Positions 20,349 to 29,131 are shown, counted from the first letter of the stretch. The stretch is 64,000 nt of DNA from CAVUCE01 sp963739985 (GCA_963739985.1 CAVUCE010000021.1:62001-126000), one strand, 5' to 3'. A program made the numbers and translations. Notes: a model not told the origin generated them from the sequence alone.

Positions 20349-20864
20349 ATGAGAAAATTTATAAGACTATATATTCTATTTTTATTATTTACTTATACGG
20401 TTAACGCACAATTGACTGAACAAAATAGTAATACTAATGTTAATTTAAATGATGTTTATATCGTAAATCAAAATACGAGCTGGGCAGTGGGTAACGACGG
20501 CAAAATTTATTCAACCACAAACGGAGGAGGTAGTGTGACTGCAGTTGAAAAAGGAGATTTGATTAAAGCCCCGGAGAATTTTGAATTATCTCAAAATTAT
20601 CCAAACCCGTTCAATCCAGCGACAACGATAAAATTTTCAATTCCCAGCGTAGTGGACGCAAACTTTGCGTCCACTACCGCACATGTTACGCTTATAGTTT
20701 ACAATTTACTTGGACAAAAAGTTGCTAAACTTGTAAACGGTGAGTTATCATCAGGTAATCACCCGGTAAGTTTTGATGCGAGCAAATTAAGCAGCGGGAT
20801 TTATATTTATAGGTTAAGGGCCGACGCTTTTACACAGACAAAGAAGATGTTGATGCTGAAATGA
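20349..20864 (+). CDS. Short T9SS-sorted protein with a single YCF48/BNR-like repeat
   Basis: A 171-residue protein with signal peptide (MRKFIRLYILFLLFTYTVNA), one beta-propeller-like repeat (VNLNDVYIVNQNTSWAVGND..KIYSTTNGG, about residues 31-60), a short linker, and a full T9SS sorting domain (QNYPNPFNPATTIKFSIP to KKMLMLK). YCF48/BNR-type repeats normally occur in sets that build a propeller; only one is present. The gene therefore looks like an internal-deletion product of a larger photosynthesis-system-assembly-factor-like T9SS protein. Its sorting domain is nearly identical in DNA to that of the gene ending at 20103, including the palindrome. Whether it makes a functional product is uncertain. 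Confidence 0.65.
   Translation: MRKFIRLYILFLLFTYTVNAQLTEQNSNTNVNLNDVYIVNQNTSWAVGNDGKIYSTTNGGGSVTAVEKGDLIKAPENFELSQNYPNPFNPATTIKFSIPSVVDANFASTTAHVTLIVYNLLGQKVAKLVNGELSSGNHPVSFDASKLSSGIYIYRLRADAFTQTKKMLMLK
20649..20677. repeat. In-frame GGACGCAAA palindrome, copy C
   Basis: Identical to copy A over 29 nt, a perfect 14-bp inverted repeat with a one-base centre, translated as VVDANFAST in the sorting domain of the short T9SS protein. Confidence 0.85.
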
Positions 20865-21286
20865 TTAATATCAAGCATCGATTTAATGAAAACTTATACG
20901 AAAGGATCTTTTCACCAGTTACCTGTAATTTGTGATCTCTATAATAAATTTTTCATTTGCAAAAAGATATGGGTACGATTGACATTAATATATGAATGGT
21001 ATAAATTCATTTTTACCAGTAGCCAAAGAGCAATCATATATGTTAAAATAACTGAAATCCCTTCAGAATTTATTTCGTTTTTGAGACGGAGCCCAGTAAA
21101 ATTAAGAACAAGCCCTCACCGGACTTATATAATTTCCTTTGTTTGTGGTAGTGACTATTTCTTCATACGAAAGGGATAAGACCAAAAAATACTGAGGCGT
21201 AAGAAATCACACCTTTAGTAAACGCAGAAAACTGCAATAATAATTGTAAAAACTATTTGTCAATATTTAAAGACAGGAAATTCGAT
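20865..21286. other. Gene-free gap upstream of the large GLUG gene
   Basis: About 420 nt. A 97-codon open frame (20886-21179) is rejected: no ribosome site, biased aromatic/basic composition and no recognisable motif. An ACAGGAAA ribosome site for the next gene lies at 21273-21280. I see no other structure. Confidence 0.45.
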
Positions 21287-24200
21287 ATGAAAAATTTAAT
21301 GCTATGTATTTTTGTATTAATTATTTCGGCAACAATTTATGGGCAGAGCTACAGCGGAGGAAGCGGAACAGCCGAAGATCCATATCAAATAGCCAATAAA
21401 ACCGATCTAAAATATTTGTCAGAACACTCAGATGAGTGGGGAAAGCATTTTAAGCAGACTGCGGATATTACATTTTCAGCAAGCGACTTCCAGTCCGGCG
21501 GTGATTTTTACAACAGCGGCGAAGGCTTTATTCCTATAGGCAACTTTGGGACTCCATTTACCGGCAGCTACGACGGAGACTGGCACACAATTGATGGTCT
21601 TTATATTTCCAGAAGTTCTACAGATCACGTTGGGTTATTCGGATGGATCGATTTAGGCGCGGAGGTAAAAAACATAGGCATTATCAATACTAATATTACC
21701 GGGAATAATGATGTCGGCGGGCTTGTGGGGTATAATTATGGTTCTGTAAGCAACAGCTACAGCACCGGAAGTGTCAGCGGCAGCGGCTATAATGTCGGCG
21801 GACTTGTGGGGTATAATTATAATTCAACAGTAAGCAACAGCTACAGCACCGTAAGTGTGAGTAGTAGCGGCGGATATGTCGGCGGACTTGTGGGGCAGAA
21901 TTATCATTACTCAACAATAAGCAACAGTTACAGCACCGGAAGTGTAAGCGGCAGCAATGGTGTCGGCGGGCTTGTGGGGGATAATAGTTACTCAACAATA
22001 AGCAACAGCTACAGCACCGGAAGCCAGAGCGGCAGCAGTGGTGTCGGCGGACTTGTGGGGGTTACCAGTAGTTCAGTCGTCAGCAACAGTTTCTGGGATA
22101 TCACAGCTTCCGGGCAATCATTAAGCGCCGGCGGCACTGGAATAAATTCTTCGCAGATGACAACAGCGTCAACATTTAATGATGCCGGTTGGAGCTCAAG
22201 CTTTTGGTTTATGGATAGTGGGTTTAATAATGGTTACCCTTATTTAGCCTGGCAGAATTCAGGCGGTACGCCTTTAATTGGCGGCTACAGCGGAGGAAGA
22301 GGTACTTCCGAAGACCCGTTCCTGGTAACAAACGCAACAGACTTATTTAATGTCAGACATGCGCCTTCCTCGTATTTCAAACAAACCACGGATATAGACC
22401 TGGACGTATCGCCTTACAACACTGGTTCCGGCTGGGAACCGATAGGAACTAACGGCAGCGGCAATTGGTTTGAGGGATATTATGACGGTAACGGCCATAC
22501 TATTTCAAATTTATTTATAAATAGAAGTTCTACAAATTTCGTGGGCCTATTCGGTTCGATTTTTAACGGCGAGATAAAAGATCTTGGGCTTATAGATGTT
22601 AATGTTACAGGACAGAACCATACAGGCGCAGTAGTGGGGCTTAATTATTCAGACGTGATCAGATGTTATTCCACAGGCTCGGTTAACGGAGACACTTATG
22701 TAGGAGGACTGGTTGGCAGCAACGAATCTTCTGGTGGTTCAACCGCTGAGGTTACTAATTGTTATACAACGGCTGCAGTTAGCAGCTCCGATTATGGCGG
22801 CGGATTGATAGGAAGGCTTACCAGCGGTAATATAACAAACAGCTATTCAGTGGGATCGGTAAGCACAAACAATAGTAACGGGGGAGGATTTTTAGGATAT
22901 TACACCTCCGGAACAATAAGCAATTCATTCTGGAATTCGGATTCAGCCGGAACAACAGGAATTGGAAGCGGAAGTACAACCGGCGTAACAGGAAAAACAA
23001 CTTCCGAGATGAAAACAGCGTCAACATTTACTGCCGTCGGTTGGAGCTCAAGCTTTTGGTTTATGGGCAGTGGGTTTAATAATGGTTATCCATACCTGGA
23101 ATGGCAAAACCCGGGTGGTACGCCTTTAATATACGGAGGCGGAACTTCCGAAGATCCTTATTTGATAGCCAATAAAACAGACTTAAGATATTTATCAGAA
23201 AACTCAGGTGAATGGAGCAAATATTTTAAGCAGACGGCAGATATTACATTTTCAGCCAGCGACTTCCAGTCCGGCGGTGATTTTTACAACAGCGGTGAAG
23301 GCTTTATTCCTATAGGCAACGGCTCAACGCAATTTACCGGCAGTTACGATGGAGACGGACACACAATTGATGGTCTTTATATTTCCAGAAGTTCTACAGA
23401 TTTCGTTGGGTTATTCGGATGGATTAATTCAGGCGCGACGGTAAAAAACATAGGCGTTATCAATGCTGATATTACCGGGCATAATGATGTCGGCGGACTT
23501 GTAGGGCAGAATGATGATAATTCAACAATAAGCAGCAGCTACAGCACCGGAAGTGTGAGCGGCAGCGGTTCTGTCGGCGGACTTGTGGGGTATAGTTTCT
23601 CAACAGTAAGCAACAGCTTCAGCACCGGAAGTGTGAGCGGCAGTGATTATGTCGGCGGACTTGTGGGAGGAGCTCGCAATACCTCAACAATAAGCAACAG
23701 CTACAGTACCGGAAGCGTGAGCGGCAGCAGTTCTGTCGGTGGACTTGTGGGGATTAACGCTGGTTCAGTAAGCAACAGTTTCTGGGATACCGAAACTTCC
23801 GGGCAATCATCAAGTGCCGGCGGTACTGGAAGAACAACAACCGAGATGAAAACAGCATCAACATTTAATGATGCCGGTTGGAGCACAAGCATCTGGAAAA
23901 TTGGCGACGGAATAAATAATGGTTACCCTTATTTAGCCTGGCAAAACCCGGGAGGCTCGCCTTTGCCGGTTGAGTTAAATTCTTTCACTGCAACCATAAA
24001 TGATAGTAAGGTAGAATTAAAATGGAACACCGCAACGGAAGTAAATAATTACGGATTTGAGGTTCAGAAAAAAATTGACAATTCACAATTAACAATGAAT
24101 AATTGGGAGAAAGTTGGATTTATTAAAGGATCAGGCAACAGCAATTCACGAAAGAGTTATTCATTTGTTGATGAAAACCCAACAAACGGAAAAATAGAAT

Positions 24201-24544
24201 ATAGACTAAAACAAATTGATAGTGACGGAAGATATAAATACTCAAATATTATTAATGTAGATGTTAAAAACATTCCGTCTGAATTTTCACTTGATCAAAA
24301 CTTTCCAAATCCTTTTAACCCGGCAACAGCAATAAACTTTGCGCTTCCGGTAAAATCAAATGTAAGGTTATCGGTTTACAATACATTAGGAGAAAAAGTA
24401 GCTACGCTTGTAAACGGAGAACTTCCGGCCGGGAATCATTCTGTTAACTTTGACGGCAGCCGTTTAAGCAGCGGAGTATATATCTATAGCCTTAAAGCGG
24501 GAAATAATTATACCGCAATTAAGAAAATGATTTTAATGAAATAG
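21287..24544 (+). CDS. Large GLUG-repeat surface protein with T9SS sorting domain
   Basis: A protein of about 1085 residues. The frame is open from 21257, but the ATG at 21287 is chosen because ACAGGAAA precedes it and it starts a clean signal peptide (MKNLMLCIFVLIISATIYGQ). Three large modules follow, each opened by GGSGTAEDPYQIANKTDLKY-like sequence. They contain many tandem GLUG units (VGGLVGxN..STISNSYSTGSVSGS), with very regular DNA repeats at 21740-22080 and 23490-23760. Module ends carry SFWDxxxSGQSxSAGGTG. The C-terminus has PVELNSF and a complete T9SS signal (NFPNPFNP to KKMILMK). The sorting domain here lacks the palindromic insert. Surface adhesion is an inference from the GLUG family. 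Repeat regularity suggests copy-number change by slippage or recombination. Confidence 0.88.
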   Translation: MKNLMLCIFVLIISATIYGQSYSGGSGTAEDPYQIANKTDLKYLSEHSDEWGKHFKQTADITFSASDFQSGGDFYNSGEGFIPIGNFGTPFTGSYDGDWHTIDGLYISRSSTDHVGLFGWIDLGAEVKNIGIINTNITGNNDVGGLVGYNYGSVSNSYSTGSVSGSGYNVGGLVGYNYNSTVSNSYSTVSVSSSGGYVGGLVGQNYHYSTISNSYSTGSVSGSNGVGGLVGDNSYSTISNSYSTGSQSGSSGVGGLVGVTSSSVVSNSFWDITASGQSLSAGGTGINSSQMTTASTFNDAGWSSSFWFMDSGFNNGYPYLAWQNSGGTPLIGGYSGGRGTSEDPFLVTNATDLFNVRHAPSSYFKQTTDIDLDVSPYNTGSGWEPIGTNGSGNWFEGYYDGNGHTISNLFINRSSTNFVGLFGSIFNGEIKDLGLIDVNVTGQNHTGAVVGLNYSDVIRCYSTGSVNGDTYVGGLVGSNESSGGSTAEVTNCYTTAAVSSSDYGGGLIGRLTSGNITNSYSVGSVSTNNSNGGGFLGYYTSGTISNSFWNSDSAGTTGIGSGSTTGVTGKTTSEMKTASTFTAVGWSSSFWFMGSGFNNGYPYLEWQNPGGTPLIYGGGTSEDPYLIANKTDLRYLSENSGEWSKYFKQTADITFSASDFQSGGDFYNSGEGFIPIGNGSTQFTGSYDGDGHTIDGLYISRSSTDFVGLFGWINSGATVKNIGVINADITGHNDVGGLVGQNDDNSTISSSYSTGSVSGSGSVGGLVGYSFSTVSNSFSTGSVSGSDYVGGLVGGARNTSTISNSYSTGSVSGSSSVGGLVGINAGSVSNSFWDTETSGQSSSAGGTGRTTTEMKTASTFNDAGWSTSIWKIGDGINNGYPYLAWQNPGGSPLPVELNSFTATINDSKVELKWNTATEVNNYGFEVQKKIDNSQLTMNNWEKVGFIKGSGNSNSRKSYSFVDENPTNGKIEYRLKQIDSDGRYKYSNIINVDVKNIPSEFSLDQNFPNPFNPATAINFALPVKSNVRLSVYNTLGEKVATLVNGELPAGNHSVNFDGSRLSSGVYIYSLKAGNNYTAIKKMILMK
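21740..22080 (+). repeat. Tandem GLUG coding repeats
   Basis: Five consecutive units of about 66-75 nt, each reading GTCGGCGGACTTGTGGGG ... AGCAACAGCTACAGCACCGG. A second set lies at 23490-23760 in the same gene. They encode VGGLVG...SNSYSTGSVSGS. The high DNA identity between units is more than protein constraint requires. Confidence 0.75.
24074..24105. repeat. In-frame AATTCACAATTAA-type repeat, copy 4
   Basis: Block ATTGACAATTCACAATTAAC plus the following 12 nt, translated as IDNSQLTMNN between EVQKK and WEKVGFIKG. Confidence 0.65.
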
Positions 24545-24596
24545 TTAAAATTATTAGTATAAATTTTCATAACATGTTTAAAACTTATCAAAAAAG

Positions 24597-24623
24597 AGAG
24601 GACGCAAGATTTGCGTCCTCTAC
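24597..24623. repeat. Intergenic GGACGCAAA palindrome, copy D
   Basis: An 11-bp perfect inverted repeat (AGAGGACGCAA, 3-nt loop) 52 nt after the stop of the large GLUG gene. Read on the minus strand it starts GTAGAGGACGCAAA, one base different from the left arm of the in-frame copies. T-rich sequence on both sides means it may also act as a terminator. Confidence 0.75.
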
Positions 24624-24794
24624 TTTTATTTAGAATTGCATTTCCTATCGCAATTTATTCTTCTGTTTTGCCCCAAAAGACTATTTGTGATTTCCATTTT
24701 TACATTCCTTGAATGAGACCTCCGTAATTTGATTTTATCAAACAATCATTATTTTATTTTGTATTACCAATTTAGAAAATGAATAAGGGAATGA

Positions 24795-26102
24795 ATGTCT
24801 AAAGAAATATCAAAAAATAATGATCAAGAAAAAATTGGATATTTATCTGCCGTTGCAATCGGTATAGGGGGAATGGTTGGCGGCGGAATATTTGCCGTGC
24901 TTGGCTTAGCTGTTAAATTGGCTCACGGCGGAACACCAATTGCATTTTTATTAGCAGGAATAGTCGCTCTCGTTACTTCATATTCATACAATAAACTTTC
25001 CATTACTTTTCCTAGTCAAGGCGGAACGGTTGAGTTTTTAAACCAGGCTTTTGGCGGCGGACTTTTTACCGGCGGAATGAATGTTCTGCTTTGGTTAAGC
25101 TATGTAGTTATGCTTTCTCTTTATTCATACGCATTTGGAAGCTACGGATCGAGTTTAATTGGTGGTTCACAAGTATTTTGGAAGCATGTTTTAATAACCG
25201 GGTCCATTGTTCTTTTTACTGTTCTCAATGTTGTGGGATCAAAACTGGTCGGAGAATCTGAAGAATATATTGTTGCAATAAAATTAATTATTTTGTTAAC
25301 ATTTGTCGCGCTGGGAATTTCAACTATCGATACCGGTAAAATAGCGGTTTCCACCTGGAGTCCTTCTTTGGAATTAATTGCTGGCGGAATGATAATTTTT
25401 CTTGCTTACGAAGGATTTGAACTTATCGCAAACACAGCAGGAAATGTTAAGGAACCGAAAAAGAACCTACCAAGAGCATTTTATTCTTCTGTTGGCTTTG
25501 TGATTATCTTATATATTTTGGTTTCTCTTGTAACCGTTGGAAATCTTTCTATCGGGAAAATAGTAGATGCTAAAGATTACGCGCTTGCAGAAGCAGCAAA
25601 ACCTTTTATGGGAGCGTTTGGTTTTACTTTGATTGCAGTGGCTGCTGTTTTATCAACAGGCTCAGCAATTAATGCTACTTTATACGGCGCTTCTAAAATT
25701 AGTTATGTTATTGCAAAAGACGGAGAACTTCCCGAAAAGCTCGAAAGAAAAATCTGGAACAAACCAATTGAAGGATTACTGATTACCGCGGCGTTAACTA
25801 TTCTTATAGCAAATCTATTTGATTTAAGCGGAATTTCCACAATGGGTAGTGCGGGATTTCTTTTAATTTTTGCGGGTGTAAATGCTGCAAATTTTAAGTT
25901 AAGAAGTAAAACTAATTCTAATAAAATAATTCCGGCTTTAGGTGTGTTTTTATGTTTAACCGCTTTGGTTTTAATGATTATTCAAACTGTTCAGAATTCG
26001 CCGAATAATATTTGGGTACTTGTAGTATTAGTTGGCTTAGCATTTGGAATTGAAGCTGTCTATAGAAGATTTAGGGGAAAAGAAATTCAAAAAGAAAATT
26101 AA
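24795..26102 (+). CDS. APC-family amino acid permease
   Basis: A 435-residue integral membrane protein with about twelve hydrophobic helices. The first helix has the APC signature GIGGMVGGGIFAVLGLA (about residues 22-38), and the sixth region has FLAYEGFELIANTAGNVKEPKKNLPRA, the substrate-binding/loop motif of the family. It probably imports an amino acid or polyamine in symport with protons or Na+. The substrate is not readable. A short basic cytoplasmic tail ends the protein. It stands alone between the GLUG gene and the PIG-L deacetylase. Confidence 0.88.
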   Translation: MSKEISKNNDQEKIGYLSAVAIGIGGMVGGGIFAVLGLAVKLAHGGTPIAFLLAGIVALVTSYSYNKLSITFPSQGGTVEFLNQAFGGGLFTGGMNVLLWLSYVVMLSLYSYAFGSYGSSLIGGSQVFWKHVLITGSIVLFTVLNVVGSKLVGESEEYIVAIKLIILLTFVALGISTIDTGKIAVSTWSPSLELIAGGMIIFLAYEGFELIANTAGNVKEPKKNLPRAFYSSVGFVIILYILVSLVTVGNLSIGKIVDAKDYALAEAAKPFMGAFGFTLIAVAAVLSTGSAINATLYGASKISYVIAKDGELPEKLERKIWNKPIEGLLITAALTILIANLFDLSGISTMGSAGFLLIFAGVNAANFKLRSKTNSNKIIPALGVFLCLTALVLMIIQTVQNSPNNIWVLVVLVGLAFGIEAVYRRFRGKEIQKEN

Positions 26103-26464
26103 CTAATGGAATAAACCGCAAAGACACAAAGAAAATTTATATAAAATAGAATTTCTGCAAAACAACCTAATTGACATAAAAGCCTTTTTAAATTTCTATA
26201 AATGTTGGAAGAGAGTTAATCAAAAATCAGTTTTAAACAGATTCCGGATAAAGTCCGGAATGACATTAACAATTCAAGCTTTTGGAATATTAACATAATC
26301 ATTAAATTATTTTATCTCAATAAATTGAATGAAAGATTTCCCCCGATTCTCAATAGTTGCTTTTATCAAATTGTAATTCTTCTTAGCATCTCTTATTATT
26401 TTTATTAAATTTATTTGGTTGCGGAAATCAATTATTAAATAGTATTAAAATAAAAGAGAGAATA
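26103..26464. other. Gene-free gap with repeat remnants
   Basis: About 360 nt. At 26114-26134, AACCGCAAAGACACAAAG resembles the end of the inverted repeat around the GxxExxY gene at 61493, so it may be a solo remnant. At about 26241-26265 a hairpin TTCCGGA/TCCGGAA followed by ATGACA resembles the dispersed GTCATTCCGG repeat. No gene is supported. Confidence 0.4.
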
Positions 26465-27175
26465 ATGAAAATTCTTTATATATATCCACATCCTGATGAT
26501 GAATCTTACGGCCCGGCTAATGTTATGCACAAACAACTACGCGAAGGACATAAGGTCTATTTGTTAACTCTTACAAAAGGCGGCGCAACTAAACAAAGAT
26601 TTAAATTTAATTACAGTATTGAGGAAATGGGAGAAGTTAGATACAAGGAAATGTTGAATGTTGCTAGTACGCTTGGTCTTACTGAAATGAAGGTATTGGA
26701 TTTACCGGACAGCGGATTAAAAGAAATGGATCCCCGTGAAATTGAAAATATCATAAAAAATGAAATAGAAAGAATTAAACCGGATGTTATAGCATCTTAC
26801 GCAGTTCACGGTATTAGCGGTTTCCATGATCATATTGTTGCGCACGCGGTTGTTAAAAGAGTTTATGTGGAATTAAATGAAAAATTAGAAAACTTAAGAA
26901 GATTGGCTTTTGTTACAATTAAAGAAGAAGAAGCCGCAGAAAATAAATATTTTCACCTCAGCGGTTCTAAACCGGACGAAATTGATTGTGTCATCAAAGT
27001 CGATAAAGTTGATGTTCAAAAAAATATGGATGCTTTGGATTGTTATGTTACATATCAAGATACAATTAAAAATTCAGGCATAAAAGATCATATTAGCAAT
27101 GAGGTGGTTTTTGAAATCTTTCAGGAAGATTTTAATCCACCGCTTAAAGATTTGTTTGAAAAGTTAGAAGCTTAG
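26465..27175 (+). CDS. PIG-L family (LmbE-like) N-acetylglucosaminyl deacetylase
   Basis: A 236-residue zinc hydrolase. The hallmark PHPDDE is at residues 8-13, giving metal ligands H9 and D12 and general base D11. The second conserved block, HGISGFHDHIVAHAVVKRV (about 117-135), supplies the third ligand histidine. The family removes acetyl groups from GlcNAc-containing molecules, for example in bacillithiol or mycothiol synthesis or on antibiotics; the real substrate is unknown and no bshA or bshC neighbour is present. An AGAGAG ribosome site precedes the ATG. Its stop overlaps by 4 nt the 3' end of the convergent MarR gene. Confidence 0.88.
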   Translation: MKILYIYPHPDDESYGPANVMHKQLREGHKVYLLTLTKGGATKQRFKFNYSIEEMGEVRYKEMLNVASTLGLTEMKVLDLPDSGLKEMDPREIENIIKNEIERIKPDVIASYAVHGISGFHDHIVAHAVVKRVYVELNEKLENLRRLAFVTIKEEEAAENKYFHLSGSKPDEIDCVIKVDKVDVQKNMDALDCYVTYQDTIKNSGIKDHISNEVVFEIFQEDFNPPLKDLFEKLEA

Positions 27176-27636
27176 CCTCTTAATTTATCCAATAAATTAT
27201 TCAGCTGAAGCATTTCTTTTTCGGTAAGAGTTGAAAATTTTTCTTCGGTCACCCCAAAACTTTCATCTAATTTGGAAAGTAATTCCAGGCCTTTATCAGT
27301 TATGCAAACATCTACGTTGCGTCTATCAGCGGGACAAATTTTTCTATCGGCTAAACCCTTTACACGAAGTTTTTCTACTATTCTCGATGCATCGGACATT
27401 TTGTCGAGCATGCGTTTCTTAATCAACTTTATAGTTGCCGGTTTAGGATGCTGGCCGCGCAATATTCTTAAGATATTATATTGTTGCATGGTTATTTCAT
27501 AAGGCTTTAATATCTTCACATGAACATCAATAAGCCAGTTGTAAGTATAAATTAAATTAACAACTGCCTTATGAGATTCGTTTTTAAATTTGGGTTGTAC
27601 TATTTCGTCTTCAAGACGCATATCGAAATTACACAC
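27172..27636 (-). CDS. MarR-family transcriptional regulator
   Basis: A 154-residue winged-helix protein: LINVHVKIL-type N-terminal helix, then ITMQQYNILRILRGQHPKPATIKLIKKR with the recognition helix near KMSDASRIVEKLRVKG, and the wing DRKICPADRRNVDVCITDKG. The frame starts with GTG at 27636; an ATG six codons in is an alternative start. It lies downstream of pirin and nitroreductase genes on the same strand, separated from them by a strong hairpin (27683-27733), so it may have its own promoter. The likely targets are the neighbouring pirin/nitroreductase/YceI genes; this is inferred from position only. Confidence 0.88.
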   Translation of the reverse strand: MCNFDMRLEDEIVQPKFKNESHKAVVNLIYTYNWLIDVHVKILKPYEITMQQYNILRILRGQHPKPATIKLIKKRMLDKMSDASRIVEKLRVKGLADRKICPADRRNVDVCITDKGLELLSKLDESFGVTEEKFSTLTEKEMLQLNNLLDKLRG

Positions 27637-27682
27637 TAATGTTATTGTTTTTTTTTGTGGATGCTAAAAATTCTAATAAACA

Positions 27683-27733
27683 CATTCTGAAGGCAGTGAA
27701 GAAATTAACTTCACTGCTTTTAATTTCAGAATG
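27683..27733 (-). terminator. Nested hairpin terminator after pirin
   Basis: Two nested perfect stems, outer CATTCTGAA/TTCAGAATG and inner GCAGTGAAG/CTTCACTGC with a 7-nt loop, lie between pirin and marR. On the minus strand it ends the yceI-nitroreductase-pirin unit. The outer stem uses the same CATTCTGAA word as the dispersed repeat family, so it may be a domesticated copy. Confidence 0.65.
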
Positions 27734-27751
27734 CTATTCATCGTAACTTAA

Positions 27752-28456
27752 TCAGTTCATAGGTACATCAATAATTATAAAGTTCGTATCGGAAGTCGCA
27801 TTAAATACTACTTCATCCGTGTCATAAATTCCAACAGCGTCTCTAGCATTCAATTCATCGTTATCAAATTTAATGCTTCCGTCCAATACAAACAAATATA
27901 TTCCGTTATCCGGAAACTGCATTTTATATTTTAAATCATCGCCGGCTTTTGCTTTACCCATAGAAATAGAAGCATCTTGATGAATATACAATACGTCCTC
28001 ATTTTTTTTGCCGGAAACAACAGTTTTTATTCCGTTAGAAATTTCTCCTATTTTTTTCTGGTCGTATCTTGGTTGAATATCACGATCTTTCGTCATAATC
28101 CAAAGCTGCAAAAGCTTGGCGGCTTCTTTTTCTGAATGATTAAACTCAGAGTGCAAAATTCCCGATCCTGCAGACATAGCCTGTACTTCACCCGGTTTTA
28201 TAACTGAACCGGAACCCATACTATCTTTATGTTCAAGAGCACCTTCCAGCATGATTGTAACAATTTCCATGTTATCGTGCGGATGAGTTCCGAATCCTTT
28301 TCCGCCTTCAATAGTATCGTCGTTTAATACCCGCAATAATCCGAAACCCATTTTATTAGGATTAAAATAATTGGAAAAGCTGAAACTATAATTTGTTTTC
28401 AACCATCCATAATCTGCCGAACCCCTGGAATTAGAACGATCAACTATCTTTTTCAT
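27752..28456 (-). CDS. Pirin family protein
   Basis: A 234-residue double-stranded beta-helix (cupin-fold) protein. The pirin N-terminus GFGLLRVLNDDTIEGGKGFG, the metal-binding FGTHPHDNMEIVTIMLEGALEHKDS, and the GEVQAMSAGSGILHSEFN block (His and Glu ligands) are all present. An ATG four codons upstream overlaps the ribosome site AGGTG, so the second ATG (28456) is taken. Pirins are iron proteins, some with quercetinase activity, others redox-sensing cofactors; the role here is unknown. Only one nucleotide separates it from the nitroreductase stop, so the two are co-transcribed. Confidence 0.9.
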   Translation of the reverse strand: MKKIVDRSNSRGSADYGWLKTNYSFSFSNYFNPNKMGFGLLRVLNDDTIEGGKGFGTHPHDNMEIVTIMLEGALEHKDSMGSGSVIKPGEVQAMSAGSGILHSEFNHSEKEAAKLLQLWIMTKDRDIQPRYDQKKIGEISNGIKTVVSGKKNEDVLYIHQDASISMGKAKAGDDLKYKMQFPDNGIYLFVLDGSIKFDNDELNARDAVGIYDTDEVVFNATSDTNFIIIDVPMN

Positions 28457-28457
28457 T

Positions 28458-29057
28458 TTACACCTCATTATAATTAAGGTTTTCGCTAGCTACTTCGCTA
28501 GGTTCTCCGAATTTACCTTCAAATAAAATCTCATCCAATTCTTTTCTTATTCTAACACTTTTTTCAAATTTTTGTATGTCTTCCGGAAACTCTTCTAAAT
28601 TTCCCTTATATCCAATCGCTAAAACGGTTACAGGCTCATAGCCGTCGGGAATTTGATAAACTTCTTTAGCTTTGGCTTTATCAAATCCTCCCATTTGTCT
28701 AATATATAAACCGAGATGAGCAGCTTGAAAAGTTAGATGAGCTGCAGCCGAAGCGGAATCGTATAAAGCATAATGATTTTCTCTACCGTTTAGCTCATGA
28801 GTTAATTTTGCTACAACCAAAACCAGCAACGGTGCATTTTTTGCCCATGTTTGATTTTGCTCTTTTAGAATATTCACTAATTGTGAATGTTTAATTACAT
28901 CATCTTTCCGGGCAATAATAAATCGCCATGGCTGTTCGTTCATTGAAGAAGGCGCCCATTTAGCAGCATCAAAAAGCGATTTTACTTTTTCTTCCTCAAT
29001 TGCTTTACTCGAAAAAGCACGCGGACTATATCTATTTTTTAATAATTCGTTCAACAT
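28458..29057 (-). CDS. Nitroreductase family protein
   Basis: A 199-residue FMN-dependent oxidoreductase-like protein. It begins LLKNRYSPRAFSSKAIEEEKV, the flavin-phosphate motif of the family, followed by AAKWAPSSMNEQPWRFIIARK and ending with VLAIGYKG. It should use NAD(P)H to reduce quinones, nitro compounds or similar electrophiles. It sits second in the unit yceI-nitroreductase-pirin, with a small GGGCTC/GAGCCC hairpin in the 74-nt gap upstream. A clear GGAGAGAG site precedes the ATG. Confidence 0.92.
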   Translation of the reverse strand: MLNELLKNRYSPRAFSSKAIEEEKVKSLFDAAKWAPSSMNEQPWRFIIARKDDVIKHSQLVNILKEQNQTWAKNAPLLVLVVAKLTHELNGRENHYALYDSASAAAHLTFQAAHLGLYIRQMGGFDKAKAKEVYQIPDGYEPVTVLAIGYKGNLEEFPEDIQKFEKSVRIRKELDEILFEGKFGEPSEVASENLNYNEV

Positions 29058-29131
29058 CTCTCTCTCCTATTAACTGCAAATCAGTCGGGCTCCTATTAAG
29101 AGCCCCATCTAAACAAATATGATTTGATTAA

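Noticed and set aside
20886..21179. 97-codon open frame downstream of the short T9SS gene
   Set aside because: No ribosome site, no motif, composition unlike neighbouring genes (many Tyr, Phe, Lys, Arg), no signal peptide. Probably chance in AT-rich DNA.
21774..21998. Open frames antisense to the GLUG repeats (also at 13831-14073 and 23701-23892)
   Set aside because: They mirror the coding repeats on the other strand and have no start signals or motifs.
21740..23760. CRISPR-like regular repeats
   Set aside because: The repeats are in frame and encode GLUG motifs in a long open gene; there are no unique spacers and no cas genes.
29057..29131. Riboswitch in the gap between yceI and the nitroreductase gene
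   Set aside because: Only one 6-bp GGGCTC/GAGCCC hairpin without T-run or further structure; not enough for a riboswitch or terminator.
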